Source: JAKFWI01 sp031399165
GTDB lineage: Bacteria > Pseudomonadota > Alphaproteobacteria > Caulobacterales > Aquidulcibacteraceae
Assembly: GCA_031399165.1 (NCBI GenBank)
Contig: JANNOO010000043.1
Span: 124,001-188,000, forward strand
Length of the DNA: 64,000 nucleotides
Reading direction: 5' to 3'
Below the pieces are notes generated by a model. That model was not told where the DNA came from and did not search any database. It worked only from the letters and a program-made list of their open reading frames with translations. Below, one piece after another: positions 25,222-34,095 of this stretch. The first letter of the stretch is position 1. Every line of letters begins with the position of its first letter. Position numbers and translations under genes: made by a program.

Positions 25222-25250
25222 AAACGCCCCCGGAAACGGGGGCGTTTTCG
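25222..25250 (+). terminator. rho-independent terminator after the dsbD-redoxin pair
   Basis: CGCCCCCG GAAA CGGGGGCG forms an 8-base perfect GC stem with a GNRA tetraloop (stem extendable by two A-T pairs) and is followed by TTTTCGTTT. It lies 26 bases after the redoxin stop and 100 bases before hisS, in the right place to end the upstream operon. Confidence 0.85.
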
Positions 25251-25352
25251 TTTGCGTGGAGTGGACGGGCGTGGCGGCCTGCGATACACGCTCAGCCCTT
25301 CTCAGGCCCAATTTCATGCTCGATGCGCATGCCCCCATCCGACGCGCCCACA

Positions 25353-26924
25353 ATGCCCGGGCAGGGTTTCCGCCCGAAGGCGCGCCGTCCGCGCGGTCTT
25401 GAAGACCGGCGCGGTCCCGCACTTGCGCGCGAGCGGGCTGCGATAGAAGCGATTTCCAAAGTCTACGAAAAATGGGGCTTCGAGGCGCTGGAAACGCCCG
25501 CGCTTGAATACGCCGACGCGCTCGGCAAATTCCTGCCTGACCAAGATCGACCGAACGAGGGCGTGTTCGCCTTCGCCGACGACGACGAGCAATGGCTGTC
25601 GCTGCGCTACGATCTCACCGCGCCGCTGGCGCGCTTCGTCGCTGAAAATTACGACGCGCTGCCGAAGCCCTACCGGCGCTGGGCGGCAGGGCCCGTTTGG
25701 CGCAACGAAAAGCCGGGGCCGGGGCGATATCGCCAGTTCTGGCAATGCGACGCAGATACGGTGGGAAGCGCCAGCCCCGCGGCGGATGCCGAGATGATCG
25801 CAATGGCTGGCGATGCACTCGAAGCCGCAGGTCTCGATCGAAATGATTACCGCTTAAAGATCAATAGTCGAAAGATTCTGGACGGAGCGCTTGAGGCGAT
25901 CGGTCTAGCTGGCGAAGACCAGTTCGCAAAGCGGCTAAAGGTTCTGCGCGCTATCGACAAATTAGATCGTCTCCGGCTCGACGGGGTCAAAGAACTGTTG
26001 GGGAAGGGACGAAAGGACGAAAGCGGTGATTTTACGCTGGGTGCGGAACTTTCGATCGAGCAAGTAGGCGTCATCGAGCAATTCATCATCCACACTCAAG
26101 TGCTCGGGTTTGGCAGCGCGGGTGCAAACACAGCGGTTGATCAACTTCGACGCGGTGAGAGGTCGCCAATACCCAATCCGCCAGGAGAATATTCTGAGCC
26201 AGACAGCGAAATGACCCTCCGTGCCTGGGGCGATGTGGTTGGAAACACTGAAACAGGTAAGCGCGGACTCGACGAATTGGCCGAGACAATCATGCTGTTG
26301 AGGAGTGGGTTCGATAGAGGTGCACGTCGAGGATATCTCGATGGCACTGTGGTCCGCGGCCTCGAATACTACACGGGAACCGTTTTCGAGGCAGAGTTTA
26401 CGAAGGTTGCTGCCAACGGAAAGCTCATCTCATTTGGTTCTGTCGGTGGCGGCGGCCGCTACGACGATCTCGTCGCGCGCTTTCGTGGCGAGCGCGTTCC
26501 GGCGACGGGCTTTTCTATCGGCGTAAGCCGTCTCGTTGCCGCGCTGGAGGCCGCCGACAGTGCCGACACCGCGAGTTCCGGCCCTGTTGTCATCCTCGCG
26601 CTCGAAGCCGATCAGATGTCTGAATATTTTGCTATGGCCTCCGATCTGCGCAATGCGGGTGTGCGCGCTGAGGTCTATCTCGGCGGATCGGGCATGCGTG
26701 CGCAGATGAAGTACGCCGACAAGCGTCGCGCGCCGCTGGCGGTCATCGTTGGCGGCGACGAGCGCGCGAAGGGCGTCGTCACCGTCAAAGACCTCAAGCT
26801 CGGTGCGGAGATGTCGAAAACGATCGCGGACAACGAAGAATGGCGCAAAGGCCGTCCCGCGCAGATCGAAGCGCCGCGCGCCGAACTCGTGGCCACCGTC
26901 AAGCGCATGCTGGATATCTCATGA
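25353..26924 (+). CDS. hisS: histidine--tRNA ligase
   Basis: A class II aminoacyl-tRNA synthetase that charges tRNA-His. Class II motif 2 is clear (PVWRNEKPGPGRYRQFWQCD), as are the histidine-binding signatures VRGLEYYTGTVFE and GGGGRYDDLVARF. The C-terminal anticodon-binding domain follows (VVILALEADQMSEYF, then GGDERAKGVVTVKDL). The start at 25353 opens directly into FRPKARRPRGLEDRRG, a pattern usual in alphaproteobacterial HisRS; an ATG at 25323 is possible. Length is 523 residues. It is the first gene of hisS-hisZ-hisG, overlapping hisZ by four bases. The segment 25840-26440 has lower GC (about 55% over 26041-26340) than the flanks. Confidence 0.93.
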   Translation: MPGQGFRPKARRPRGLEDRRGPALARERAAIEAISKVYEKWGFEALETPALEYADALGKFLPDQDRPNEGVFAFADDDEQWLSLRYDLTAPLARFVAENYDALPKPYRRWAAGPVWRNEKPGPGRYRQFWQCDADTVGSASPAADAEMIAMAGDALEAAGLDRNDYRLKINSRKILDGALEAIGLAGEDQFAKRLKVLRAIDKLDRLRLDGVKELLGKGRKDESGDFTLGAELSIEQVGVIEQFIIHTQVLGFGSAGANTAVDQLRRGERSPIPNPPGEYSEPDSEMTLRAWGDVVGNTETGKRGLDELAETIMLLRSGFDRGARRGYLDGTVVRGLEYYTGTVFEAEFTKVAANGKLISFGSVGGGGRYDDLVARFRGERVPATGFSIGVSRLVAALEAADSADTASSGPVVILALEADQMSEYFAMASDLRNAGVRAEVYLGGSGMRAQMKYADKRRAPLAVIVGGDERAKGVVTVKDLKLGAEMSKTIADNEEWRKGRPAQIEAPRAELVATVKRMLDIS

Positions 26925-28045
26925 GCAAGGCCGACGTCATCGACGCCGTTCTGGCCAAGGTAGCGCGGATCAAAATCGATCCGCCTGTCCTGCAACCGGC
27001 GGGCCTGTATCTCGAACTGGCCGGAGAAGACCTGCGCAAGCGCGCATTCCTGATCGACGACCCGCAGGGCGAGGAATTGTGCCTGCGGCCTGACATGACG
27101 GTGCCGGCCTGCCGCGCCGCCTTGGCGCTACCCGAGTGGAGGGCTGCTTTCGCGGTGCGCTATCAGGGGCTTGTGTTTCGCCGGCAGAGTGCGCTCACCG
27201 CTGGCGCCGCCGAGTTCGTGCAAGCGGGCGCTGAATGGTTTGCGCCTCAAGCAGACATGAGCAGCGCAGAGCCGATGATCCTCGCTGCGGCGCTTGATGC
27301 ATGCCGCGCGGCGGGGGTCGAGCCGCGCTTGCGGCTTGGAAATGTTTCATTGTTTGCCGCGCTTGCGCGGTCAGTTGGTCTGGACCCTGCGTGGAGCGAG
27401 CGTCTGGTGCGCGCATTCTCGCGCGCTGGCGGGCCGGTTGGCCTGATGGCGGAAGCCAGCGCACCCGAGCCATCGCGCTCAGCGCTCGCCGAAGCGCTGG
27501 CCGCCTTGCCTGCAGAGCGCGCGGGCGCAGCGCTGGCTGAAATGCTCGATATGGCGGGCGTCGCGCCGGTGGGTGGACGCAGCGTGGAAGACATCGCGGC
27601 GCGCCTTCGCGAGCAGGGCGCACGTGCGGGGGCCAGCCGTCCGACGGAAGCGCAATGGGCGCCCATCCGCGCAGCTTTGAGCGTCGATGACGAGCCTGAA
27701 GCGGCGTTCAAATCGATCGCCAGCCTGGCCGGAGCGAAAACAGAACTGGCCGAAAGCATCGTGCGCGTCAGAGAGTTCTGGAATGCCGCGATTAAGCTGG
27801 CAAAGCCGCCGTCTGACACGCGGTTCGTGCTCAGCCTCGGTCGGGGCATTTCTTATTACGATGGCCTGGTGTTCGAACTGGAAGCGCCTGTGTTGGGGCC
27901 GCGGGCGAGCGTCGGCGGCGGTGGACGTTATGACGGGCTGCTCGCCGCTCTTGCCGCGCGCAGCTCAACTCCGGAGCGGTACAACGGTTGGGCCGCTGCC
28001 GGCTTTGCGCTGCGTCCGAAACGATTGGAGGACGCAGCGAAATGA
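26921..28045 (+). CDS. hisZ: ATP phosphoribosyltransferase regulatory subunit HisZ
   Basis: A 374-residue HisRS-like protein without the anticodon-binding domain. It keeps the class II fold markers (LCLRPDMTVPACRAAL, RYQGLVFRRQSA, FVLSLGRGISYYDGLVFELE, SVGGGGRYDGLLAAL). HisZ joins HisG in the first enzyme of histidine synthesis. The start overlaps the hisS stop (ATGA) and the stop overlaps the hisG start (ATGA), so the three genes are translationally coupled. Confidence 0.9.
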   Translation: MSKADVIDAVLAKVARIKIDPPVLQPAGLYLELAGEDLRKRAFLIDDPQGEELCLRPDMTVPACRAALALPEWRAAFAVRYQGLVFRRQSALTAGAAEFVQAGAEWFAPQADMSSAEPMILAAALDACRAAGVEPRLRLGNVSLFAALARSVGLDPAWSERLVRAFSRAGGPVGLMAEASAPEPSRSALAEALAALPAERAGAALAEMLDMAGVAPVGGRSVEDIAARLREQGARAGASRPTEAQWAPIRAALSVDDEPEAAFKSIASLAGAKTELAESIVRVREFWNAAIKLAKPPSDTRFVLSLGRGISYYDGLVFELEAPVLGPRASVGGGGRYDGLLAALAARSSTPERYNGWAAAGFALRPKRLEDAAK

Positions 28046-28950
28046 CCGCCCTCGTTTTCGCCATCCCGTCCAAGGGCCGATTGAAGGAGCAGGCGGAAGC
28101 ATTTCTCGCCGATTGTGGCCTTCGGCTTACGCTTGAGGCGCGCGGTTACTCAGCGCGTATAAAAGCAGCGCAAGATGTCGATGTGCGGCTGCTATCATCA
28201 AGCGAAATTGCTGACGCTCTGCGCGTTGGCGTCATTCACGCAGGTATTTGCGGTGAAGACCTGTTGCGCGAGACAGAGCCGGCGATGACGCGTATCGCGC
28301 TTGTTCGCGCGCTCGGATTTGGTCCCGCTGATCTTGTGGTTGCGGCGCCGAAAAGCTGGGTCGATGTGCGGACGATGGCTGACCTTGACGCGGTCTGTCA
28401 CGATCATCGCGCCCGTACGGGAACGCGGTTGCGCGTAGCGACGAAATATCATGCGCTTACGCGTGCGTTTTTCGATGCGCGCGGTCTGGACGATTATCGA
28501 GTTGTGCACAGCGAAGGCGCAACCGAAGGCGCTCCAGCCGCCGGTGCGGCGGAGGCGATCGTCGACATCACGACGTCGGGCGCAACGCTTGCCGCCAATC
28601 ATCTGAAAATTCTCGACGATGGCCTAATCCTGAAAAGCCAGGCGCAGATCGCGACAAGCCGCGCAGCGGCTTGGGATGATGGATCACGCAGCGCCTTCAA
28701 CTTTGTGCTGAGCGTCGTAGAGGCCCGGCTAAGAGCAAAAACCTGGCGACGTGTGCGCGGCCGGCTCGACGGGGCGCCCGGTGATTTTGCTGCACTTGCG
28801 AGCAAGTTCAGCGCCACAATTGTTGCTGAAGGAAGTTTTCCGGATGTTGAGTGTCGGGCCGAGGACGCGCCTGCGGTAGCGGCTGCGCTTGTGGCGTTGG
28901 GAGCCCGCGACGTCACCGTCGACGCGCCTAGCTACATATTCCGCGAATAG
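28042..28950 (+). CDS. hisG: ATP phosphoribosyltransferase catalytic subunit HisG
   Basis: The catalytic subunit for the first step of histidine synthesis (ATP plus PRPP to phosphoribosyl-ATP). Recognisable parts are FAIPSKGRLKEQAEAFLADC at the start and VDITTSGATLAANHLKILDD (about residues 188-207), the PRPP-binding loop. Length is 302 residues, which is that of the long form; the last ~75 residues (from about ARLRAKTWRR) form an extension comparable in size to the regulatory C-terminal domain. HisZ-dependent HisG is usually the short form of 200-230 residues, yet hisZ is directly upstream and coupled. This combination is discussed under findings. Confidence 0.9.
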   Translation: MTALVFAIPSKGRLKEQAEAFLADCGLRLTLEARGYSARIKAAQDVDVRLLSSSEIADALRVGVIHAGICGEDLLRETEPAMTRIALVRALGFGPADLVVAAPKSWVDVRTMADLDAVCHDHRARTGTRLRVATKYHALTRAFFDARGLDDYRVVHSEGATEGAPAAGAAEAIVDITTSGATLAANHLKILDDGLILKSQAQIATSRAAAWDDGSRSAFNFVLSVVEARLRAKTWRRVRGRLDGAPGDFAALASKFSATIVAEGSFPDVECRAEDAPAVAAALVALGARDVTVDAPSYIFRE

Positions 28951-29105
28951 CAACGCCTCCCTGCCGTATTGATGACGGATTTGCAATGACGCCTTGACAG
29001 CGCACAAACTGAAGGCAGACTGCATCTTGGTTGAACAAGCGCGAGAGATAATGCGCAGGCGACCACGGCGTTTCGGGGGAGGAAGCGCGCCACTTAAGGC
29101 GTTAG

Positions 29106-29132
29106 AGCCGCGCGGGTTAATCCCGCGCGGCT
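29106..29132. terminator. GC-rich hairpin between hisG and nhaA, likely bidirectional terminator
   Basis: AGCCGCGCGGG and CCCGCGCGGCT form a perfect 11-base stem with a five-base loop (TTAAT). It lies between two convergent genes, 155 bases after hisG and 5 bases beyond the nhaA stop. Neither side has a clean T-run, so it may act as a transcript end protector. Confidence 0.55.
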
Positions 29133-29137
29133 TGCCG

Positions 29138-30331
29138 TTAACGGTCTTCAATAATCCCTACGTCTTGCGCATCCTGTTCATGCTGATGGAGCGCGGGATC
29201 TGTCCGGCCGGGTATAGCCAAGCGGAGAACGAGCAGTCCAACAATCGCCGACACAAGAGAACCACCCAAAACACCGATGCGTACAGGGGCTGCAAGCTCG
29301 CCGGCGCCGAACGCCAAACCGCCGATGAACAGACTCATCGTGAAACCAATTCCAGCAATGAATGAGATGCCTGCCAATGCCGACAGGCTGCACGGCAGAG
29401 GTCGTTGCAGCAAAGCCGACACTGCGAAGGTCGCGCTAATAATTCCCAGCGGTTTGCCTACAATCAAACCAAGGCCAGCGCCCAGCGCCACGGGATGAAC
29501 TAACGTCGAAAGTCCGACGCCGCTTAGCGACACCCCGGCATTAGCCAGTGCGAAAACCGGCATCACGCCCAACTGCACGTACGGCTTCAGCACATGTTCG
29601 GCGGCAATCAGCGGGGAACGGCCATCCTCGCGGCGCATAGGAATCGCCAGCGCCGCTAGCACGCCGGCGATGGTGGCGTGGACGCCGGAGAGCAACATGA
29701 ATCCCCAAAGCGCCGCGGCAGCGAGCCAATAGGGCGCAAGCGCGCGGACGCCCCAGCGGTTCATGATGAGCATCAACACAAACACCAAGCCTGCGCTGGC
29801 GAACGCCCAGCCCGCTATGCTCTGCGTGTAGAACACAGCGATGACGACGATGGCCCCCAGATCGTCGATCACGGCAAGCGCCAGCAGGAAGAGCCGCAAG
29901 CCCGCGGGGACCCGCGAGCCCAGCAGCGATAACGCCCCAATTGCAAAAGCGATGTCCGTTGCCGCTGGAATGGCCCAGCCACGCGCCAACGCGGGATCGG
30001 CGGCGCCCGCAATCGAGAGGTAGATCAGCGCTGGCGCCACCATGCCGCCCAGCGCCGCAGCCATGGGAAGCGCGGCTGCGCGCAGGTCACGGAACGGGCC
30101 TTCCTGAAACTCTCGCTTTAGCTCAAGGCCCACGAACAGGAAAAAAACCGCCATCAGCCCGTCATTGATCACGAGGTGCGCTGTAGCGCCGAATGCAAAT
30201 GGTGCTTCGAGCGCGTGATGAAACGCGTCGGCCGTCGGGCCATTCAGGAGCAGAAACGACAGCAGCGTTGCTGCCAGGAGCAGCAGCCCCGGCGTGATGT
30301 CGCGGTCCCACCATCGGATCGTGCGCGGCAT
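29138..30331 (-). CDS. nhaA: Na+/H+ antiporter NhaA
   Basis: A 397-residue inner-membrane antiporter with about twelve hydrophobic spans. The ion-binding pair of aspartates is in LALAVIDDLGAIVVIAVFY (near residue 154), and the assembly motif AATDIAFAIGALSLLG precedes it. The N-terminus DITPGLLLLAATLLSFLLLN and FFLFVGLELKREF are typical. NhaA exports sodium in exchange for protons and supports growth in salt or at alkaline pH. It ends next to a GC-rich hairpin and is divergent from the MATE gene with a 70-base spacer. Confidence 0.95.
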   Translation of the reverse strand: MPRTIRWWDRDITPGLLLLAATLLSFLLLNGPTADAFHHALEAPFAFGATAHLVINDGLMAVFFLFVGLELKREFQEGPFRDLRAAALPMAAALGGMVAPALIYLSIAGAADPALARGWAIPAATDIAFAIGALSLLGSRVPAGLRLFLLALAVIDDLGAIVVIAVFYTQSIAGWAFASAGLVFVLMLIMNRWGVRALAPYWLAAAALWGFMLLSGVHATIAGVLAALAIPMRREDGRSPLIAAEHVLKPYVQLGVMPVFALANAGVSLSGVGLSTLVHPVALGAGLGLIVGKPLGIISATFAVSALLQRPLPCSLSALAGISFIAGIGFTMSLFIGGLAFGAGELAAPVRIGVLGGSLVSAIVGLLVLRLAIPGRTDPALHQHEQDAQDVGIIEDR

Positions 30332-30400
30332 ATATGGCCTCCAAAGTGTTTCACGGGATAGAGCTTTCGCTGGCGCAGAACTACCTCTTCGGATAGCGCC

Positions 30401-31729
30401 TTGCCGATGACCCAGCCTACCGCAACCAACCTCGCATGGCCGCTTCTGCGGATCGCCGGGCCAGTGGCGCTGGCGCGACTCGGCATAATGTGTATGGGCG
30501 TGGCCGATACGATCATTGTTGGCCAGATGGCTCCGCGCGAACTGCCCTTTCTGGCGCTCGGCTGGGCACCGACGGCCGTGCTTCTCGTTGCGGGCATTGG
30601 CCTTTTGCTAGGCGTACAAGTGCTCGGTGCGCGGATGATCGGGGAAGGCAAGCCAGCCTATGCTGGATCCCTTTGGCGCAAGGGCATGGTTGTTGCGCTA
30701 ACCACCGGCGCGGCCGCCGGACTGGCGCTCGTCCTTGCTGCGGATCCGCTTTTGCGCGTCCTCGGAGTGGAGCCTGACCTGATTGAAGGGTCAGCCGCGG
30801 TTGCGCGCGTATTGGCGCTGAGCATGCCGCTGCATTTTGCCTACGTCGTTTGTTCGTATTTCCTCGAAGCGACTAAGCGCCCAGCCGCAGGAACGATAGC
30901 GATCTGGAGCGCCAATGTTCTGAACGTGGCGCTCGCGCTCGGACTGACGCCTGCCTATGGCGCCGTTGGCTGCGCGTGGGCGACCGTGGCCGGCAGGGCG
31001 TTCACTATGATCGCGCTAGTTGCCTGGATATTGACCTCGAAATCCTCCCGCGCCCACGGCGTCGCTTCTCCCGCCGCTGGAGCGCCGGGTTACGGGGCTT
31101 TGCTCGCGGTTGGCGCTGCCGCCGCGGTTAGCCAGGTTGCTGAAGCCGGCGCGTTTTCGGGCATGACCGTGATCGCCGGGCGGATAAGCGCAGACGCCGT
31201 GGCGAGTTATCAGATATTGTTGAACATGCTGGCGGTTGTGTTCATGATCGCGCTTGGCATGTCATCAGGCACGGCTGTGCTAGTGGCTGAAGCGCATGGG
31301 CGCCATGATCCGCGCGCCGCCGCCCGCGCCGGCTGGACAGGTTTGGCCCTGAACAGCATCGCGATGCTGTTTGCGGCGGGGATAATCGTGCTGTTGGCAA
31401 GCCCAATCGCGCACGCGTTCACAGCGGATGCGGCCCTCGCGGCCGGACTTGTAGCGGTTATTCCGCTGACTGTGCTTATCCCATTGCCCGATGGCGGGCA
31501 GAGCGTAGGTTCGTCGGCATTGCGCGCGCGGGGTGATAACTGGTTTCCCACGGCAAGTCACATCCTGGCTTACGTATGCGTGATGCCGCCTTTAGCCTTC
31601 TTTCTCAGCGAGGCCAGCGGGTGGGGCGTTCGCGGCCTGATGACCGCGATTCTCGTTGCGAGCGCGCTTTCGTTTGTCATTCTGGTTGCGCGCCTTGCTC
31701 TGCTGACGCGCGCGCGACTAGACGCCTAG
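30401..31729 (+). CDS. MATE family efflux transporter
   Basis: A 442-residue protein with twelve hydrophobic segments in the MATE pattern. Motifs: GPVALARLGIMCMGVADTII near the start (MATE proteins carry a similar ADTIFVG in span 2), AAAVSQVAEAGAFSGMTVIA at the start of the second half, and PDGGQSVGSSALRARGDNW. MATE proteins expel drugs or metabolites using sodium or proton gradients. It is divergent from nhaA. The start may be 30401 or the ATG at 30407. It overlaps by 12 bases the convergent gene after it. Confidence 0.9.
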   Translation: MPMTQPTATNLAWPLLRIAGPVALARLGIMCMGVADTIIVGQMAPRELPFLALGWAPTAVLLVAGIGLLLGVQVLGARMIGEGKPAYAGSLWRKGMVVALTTGAAAGLALVLAADPLLRVLGVEPDLIEGSAAVARVLALSMPLHFAYVVCSYFLEATKRPAAGTIAIWSANVLNVALALGLTPAYGAVGCAWATVAGRAFTMIALVAWILTSKSSRAHGVASPAAGAPGYGALLAVGAAAAVSQVAEAGAFSGMTVIAGRISADAVASYQILLNMLAVVFMIALGMSSGTAVLVAEAHGRHDPRAAARAGWTGLALNSIAMLFAAGIIVLLASPIAHAFTADAALAAGLVAVIPLTVLIPLPDGGQSVGSSALRARGDNWFPTASHILAYVCVMPPLAFFLSEASGWGVRGLMTAILVASALSFVILVARLALLTRARLDA

Positions 31730-32608
31730 CACCCAGCCTTCTTCATTCTCGACGATGTCGCTGGGTGCGCCGTGATTGCGCGCGCCGAACAGCGCGCCCA
31801 GCTTTCCAGATTCATCCAGTGCGGCAAAGTAAGCGGCAAGCGTACGGACTTGAGCGGCGTCCTTGGTTTCCCCAGCTTCAGGCTTGGCGGGGATCAGCGA
31901 AGGCCAAACTTCAGCGACCACGGCGTCAATGCCATCGGTGTCGCTGGAAGCGAGCGCTCGCCAGCCGGTTTCGAACGGCCAGAGCTTTATAGCGTCGCCA
32001 CCTGTTTCTTTCAGCGACTTTATGACGGGCAACCCCGTCAACGTCTGGCCGCCAACTGAGCCCTGATAATAGAGTTTCCAGATTGAACTCATGCCCGGCT
32101 GCGCCGCTTCGCCATATCTGAACTCGGCCAGGTCTCCCGGCTGATGATCGCGCTGTCGTTTTGCTTTCAGCGTCGTCTGTTCGTCACGCGCGGGACAACC
32201 CCAAAACGGAAACGCCTCGCCCGTCATCAGACGGTTCATTTTTGCCGCCACCTGGAAGCGGTTATTGGTGTTGTCGGCTTTGTCCTTCATTTCGCGCGAA
32301 ACGAATTCCAGCATCGCCCTCCACGCGGGCTGCCCGGATAATTTAAGCGCCGCCGCAGTGCCGCGGGGAAACGCCAAGCAGAAATCAAAGCCGATCAGCA
32401 CGCGCTCGCTACGGCGCTTAAAGTCCGCGACGGCTTGGCTGATAAATGCTCTTGCTTCAGCGCGCGTCGCCAGATTGTGCGCGCTGTGCGTCAGGCGAAA
32501 GCGCACGTCGCGCTTGAGAATGGCGATCCAGATTGAATCGGACCCCGTGGCCGGCTTCGAAGCGGCGCTCCAATCCACAATCATGTAGGCGTCGAACAAC
32601 CGCGCCAT
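31718..32608 (-). CDS. hypothetical protein with YMIVDWSAASKP motif
   Basis: A 296-residue protein of a family I have seen only as hypothetical. The start is the ATG at 32608, opening into ARLFDAYMIVDWSAASKPAT. Similar proteins in rhizobia are sometimes labelled as cobalamin or molybdopterin related, a label I do not trust. The N-terminal pattern (an acidic residue in a D-W-S motif, then a beta-rich stretch with IWIAILKRD and LIGFDFCLAFPRG containing a second D) resembles an RNase H-like fold, as in DUF429 proteins, but this is a weak inference. It converges on the MATE gene and is divergent from gltX. Confidence 0.55.
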   Translation of the reverse strand: MARLFDAYMIVDWSAASKPATGSDSIWIAILKRDVRFRLTHSAHNLATRAEARAFISQAVADFKRRSERVLIGFDFCLAFPRGTAAALKLSGQPAWRAMLEFVSREMKDKADNTNNRFQVAAKMNRLMTGEAFPFWGCPARDEQTTLKAKRQRDHQPGDLAEFRYGEAAQPGMSSIWKLYYQGSVGGQTLTGLPVIKSLKETGGDAIKLWPFETGWRALASSDTDGIDAVVAEVWPSLIPAKPEAGETKDAAQVRTLAAYFAALDESGKLGALFGARNHGAPSDIVENEEGWVLGV

Positions 32609-32757
32609 AAAGGCCTTTCCTGGGTTCTGAATCGCCAGGCGGGCGGGCCGGCGAACGGGCAAACCATTGGCGCGACCGGCCCTTTGCTGTCAACGCGGCG
32701 CTTACGCCTTGTCCTTGACCGGGCGGGCGGATAAAGCGCCCCTTCATAGGAAAACAC

Positions 32758-34095
32758 ATGTCCGTTCGCGTTCGCTTTGCGCCATCCCCCACCGGCAAAC
32801 TTCACGTCGGCAACATACGTACGTTCTTGCTGAACTGGCTGTTTGCCCGGCGCGAAGGCGGTCAGGTGCTGCTGCGAATAGACGATACGGATATGGTGCG
32901 TTCGACGGCCGCATTTGAGCAGGGCATTGAGACTGACCTGCGCTGGATCGGTCTGGAGTGGGATGAGCACGCAAAACAGTCGGCGCGCTTCGGGCTTTAC
33001 GACGCCGCGGCCGACAGGCTCAAAGCGGCGGGGTTGCTTTACCCAGCCTACGAGACGGAAGAAGAGCTCGAGCGCAAGCGGCGCATTGCCCAGTCGCGCG
33101 GAAGGCCGCCGGTCTACGATCGCGCCGCGCTGCAGCTTACCGATGCGCAGAAAGATGCGTTCGCGGCTGAAGGGCGCAAGCCGCACTGGCGGTTCAAGCT
33201 GTCGGGCCAACGCGCCGATTGGACCGACCTCGTGCGGGGGCCTCAATCGGTTGATACCGGCTCTCTTTCGGATCCCGTGCTTATCCGGGAGGACGGCGCC
33301 TATCTCTATACGCTGCCTTCGGTGGTCGACGATCAGGACCTCAAGGTCAGCCATGTCATTCGCGGCGAAGATCACGTGACCAATACGGGCGTGCAGATCG
33401 AGATTTTTCGCGCGCTTGGCGCCGAGCCGCCGACGTTTGCACATTTCCCGTTGCTCGTGGGCGCGGAAGGCGAGGGGCTGTCCAAGCGCATCGGTTCGCT
33501 ATCGGTCGAGGAATTGCGGGACGACGGTTTTGAGGCGCTTGCGATATCGTCTCATCTCGCAAAATTGGGGACATCCGACCCGGTCGCGGCGGCAGCTTCG
33601 CTTGACGCGCTTGCCGCCGCGTTTGGTTGGGAAAAAATTGGACGTGCGCCTGCACGCTTTGACGTAGAGGAATTGCGGCGAGTCAACGCCGAGGTGCTGC
33701 ATCAGCTTTCGTATGAGGCGGCCGGGCCGCGTCTTGCTGCGCTGGGGGCAGACCATGGGGAGGCGTTCTGGCTGGCCGTTCGCGGCAATGTCTCAGTATT
33801 TGCCGATGTGCATGTCTGGGCCGACGTGGTGGAGGGGCAAATCGCGCCGGTCGTGGAAAACGCAGGCTTTCTGGAGCAAGCTGCAGCCTTACTCCCCGCT
33901 GGACCCTATGACGAGAACGCCTGGGGCGCCTGGACGAACGCCGTGAAGACCAAAACCGGCGCCAAGGGCAAACAACTATTCATGCCGCTGCGCCTCGCGC
34001 TGACGGGGCAACCGCACGGTCCCGAGATGCCGAAACTGTTTGCGATGCTTAGCGAAGACAAGGTTCGCTCACGCCTCGCCGGCCGCCGCGCTTAG
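32758..34095 (+). CDS. gltX: glutamate--tRNA ligase
   Basis: A 445-residue class I glutamyl-tRNA synthetase. HIGH-type motif is FAPSPTGKLHVGNIRTFLLN at the N-terminus; RIDDTDMVRS and EGLSKRIGSLS (the KMSKS equivalent, about residue 245) follow. It attaches glutamate to tRNA-Glu and, in many alphaproteobacteria that lack GlnRS, there are two GltX proteins, one of which misacylates tRNA-Gln. Which of the two this is cannot be told here. It is flanked by an unrelated minus-strand gene and converges on the LOG gene with a four-base overlap. Confidence 0.93.
   Translation: MSVRVRFAPSPTGKLHVGNIRTFLLNWLFARREGGQVLLRIDDTDMVRSTAAFEQGIETDLRWIGLEWDEHAKQSARFGLYDAAADRLKAAGLLYPAYETEEELERKRRIAQSRGRPPVYDRAALQLTDAQKDAFAAEGRKPHWRFKLSGQRADWTDLVRGPQSVDTGSLSDPVLIREDGAYLYTLPSVVDDQDLKVSHVIRGEDHVTNTGVQIEIFRALGAEPPTFAHFPLLVGAEGEGLSKRIGSLSVEELRDDGFEALAISSHLAKLGTSDPVAAAASLDALAAAFGWEKIGRAPARFDVEELRRVNAEVLHQLSYEAAGPRLAALGADHGEAFWLAVRGNVSVFADVHVWADVVEGQIAPVVENAGFLEQAAALLPAGPYDENAWGAWTNAVKTKTGAKGKQLFMPLRLALTGQPHGPEMPKLFAMLSEDKVRSRLAGRRA

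Noticed and set aside
32581..33444. 287-residue minus-strand frame opposite gltX
   Set aside because: It covers the conserved gltX active-site region and has no domain features of its own.
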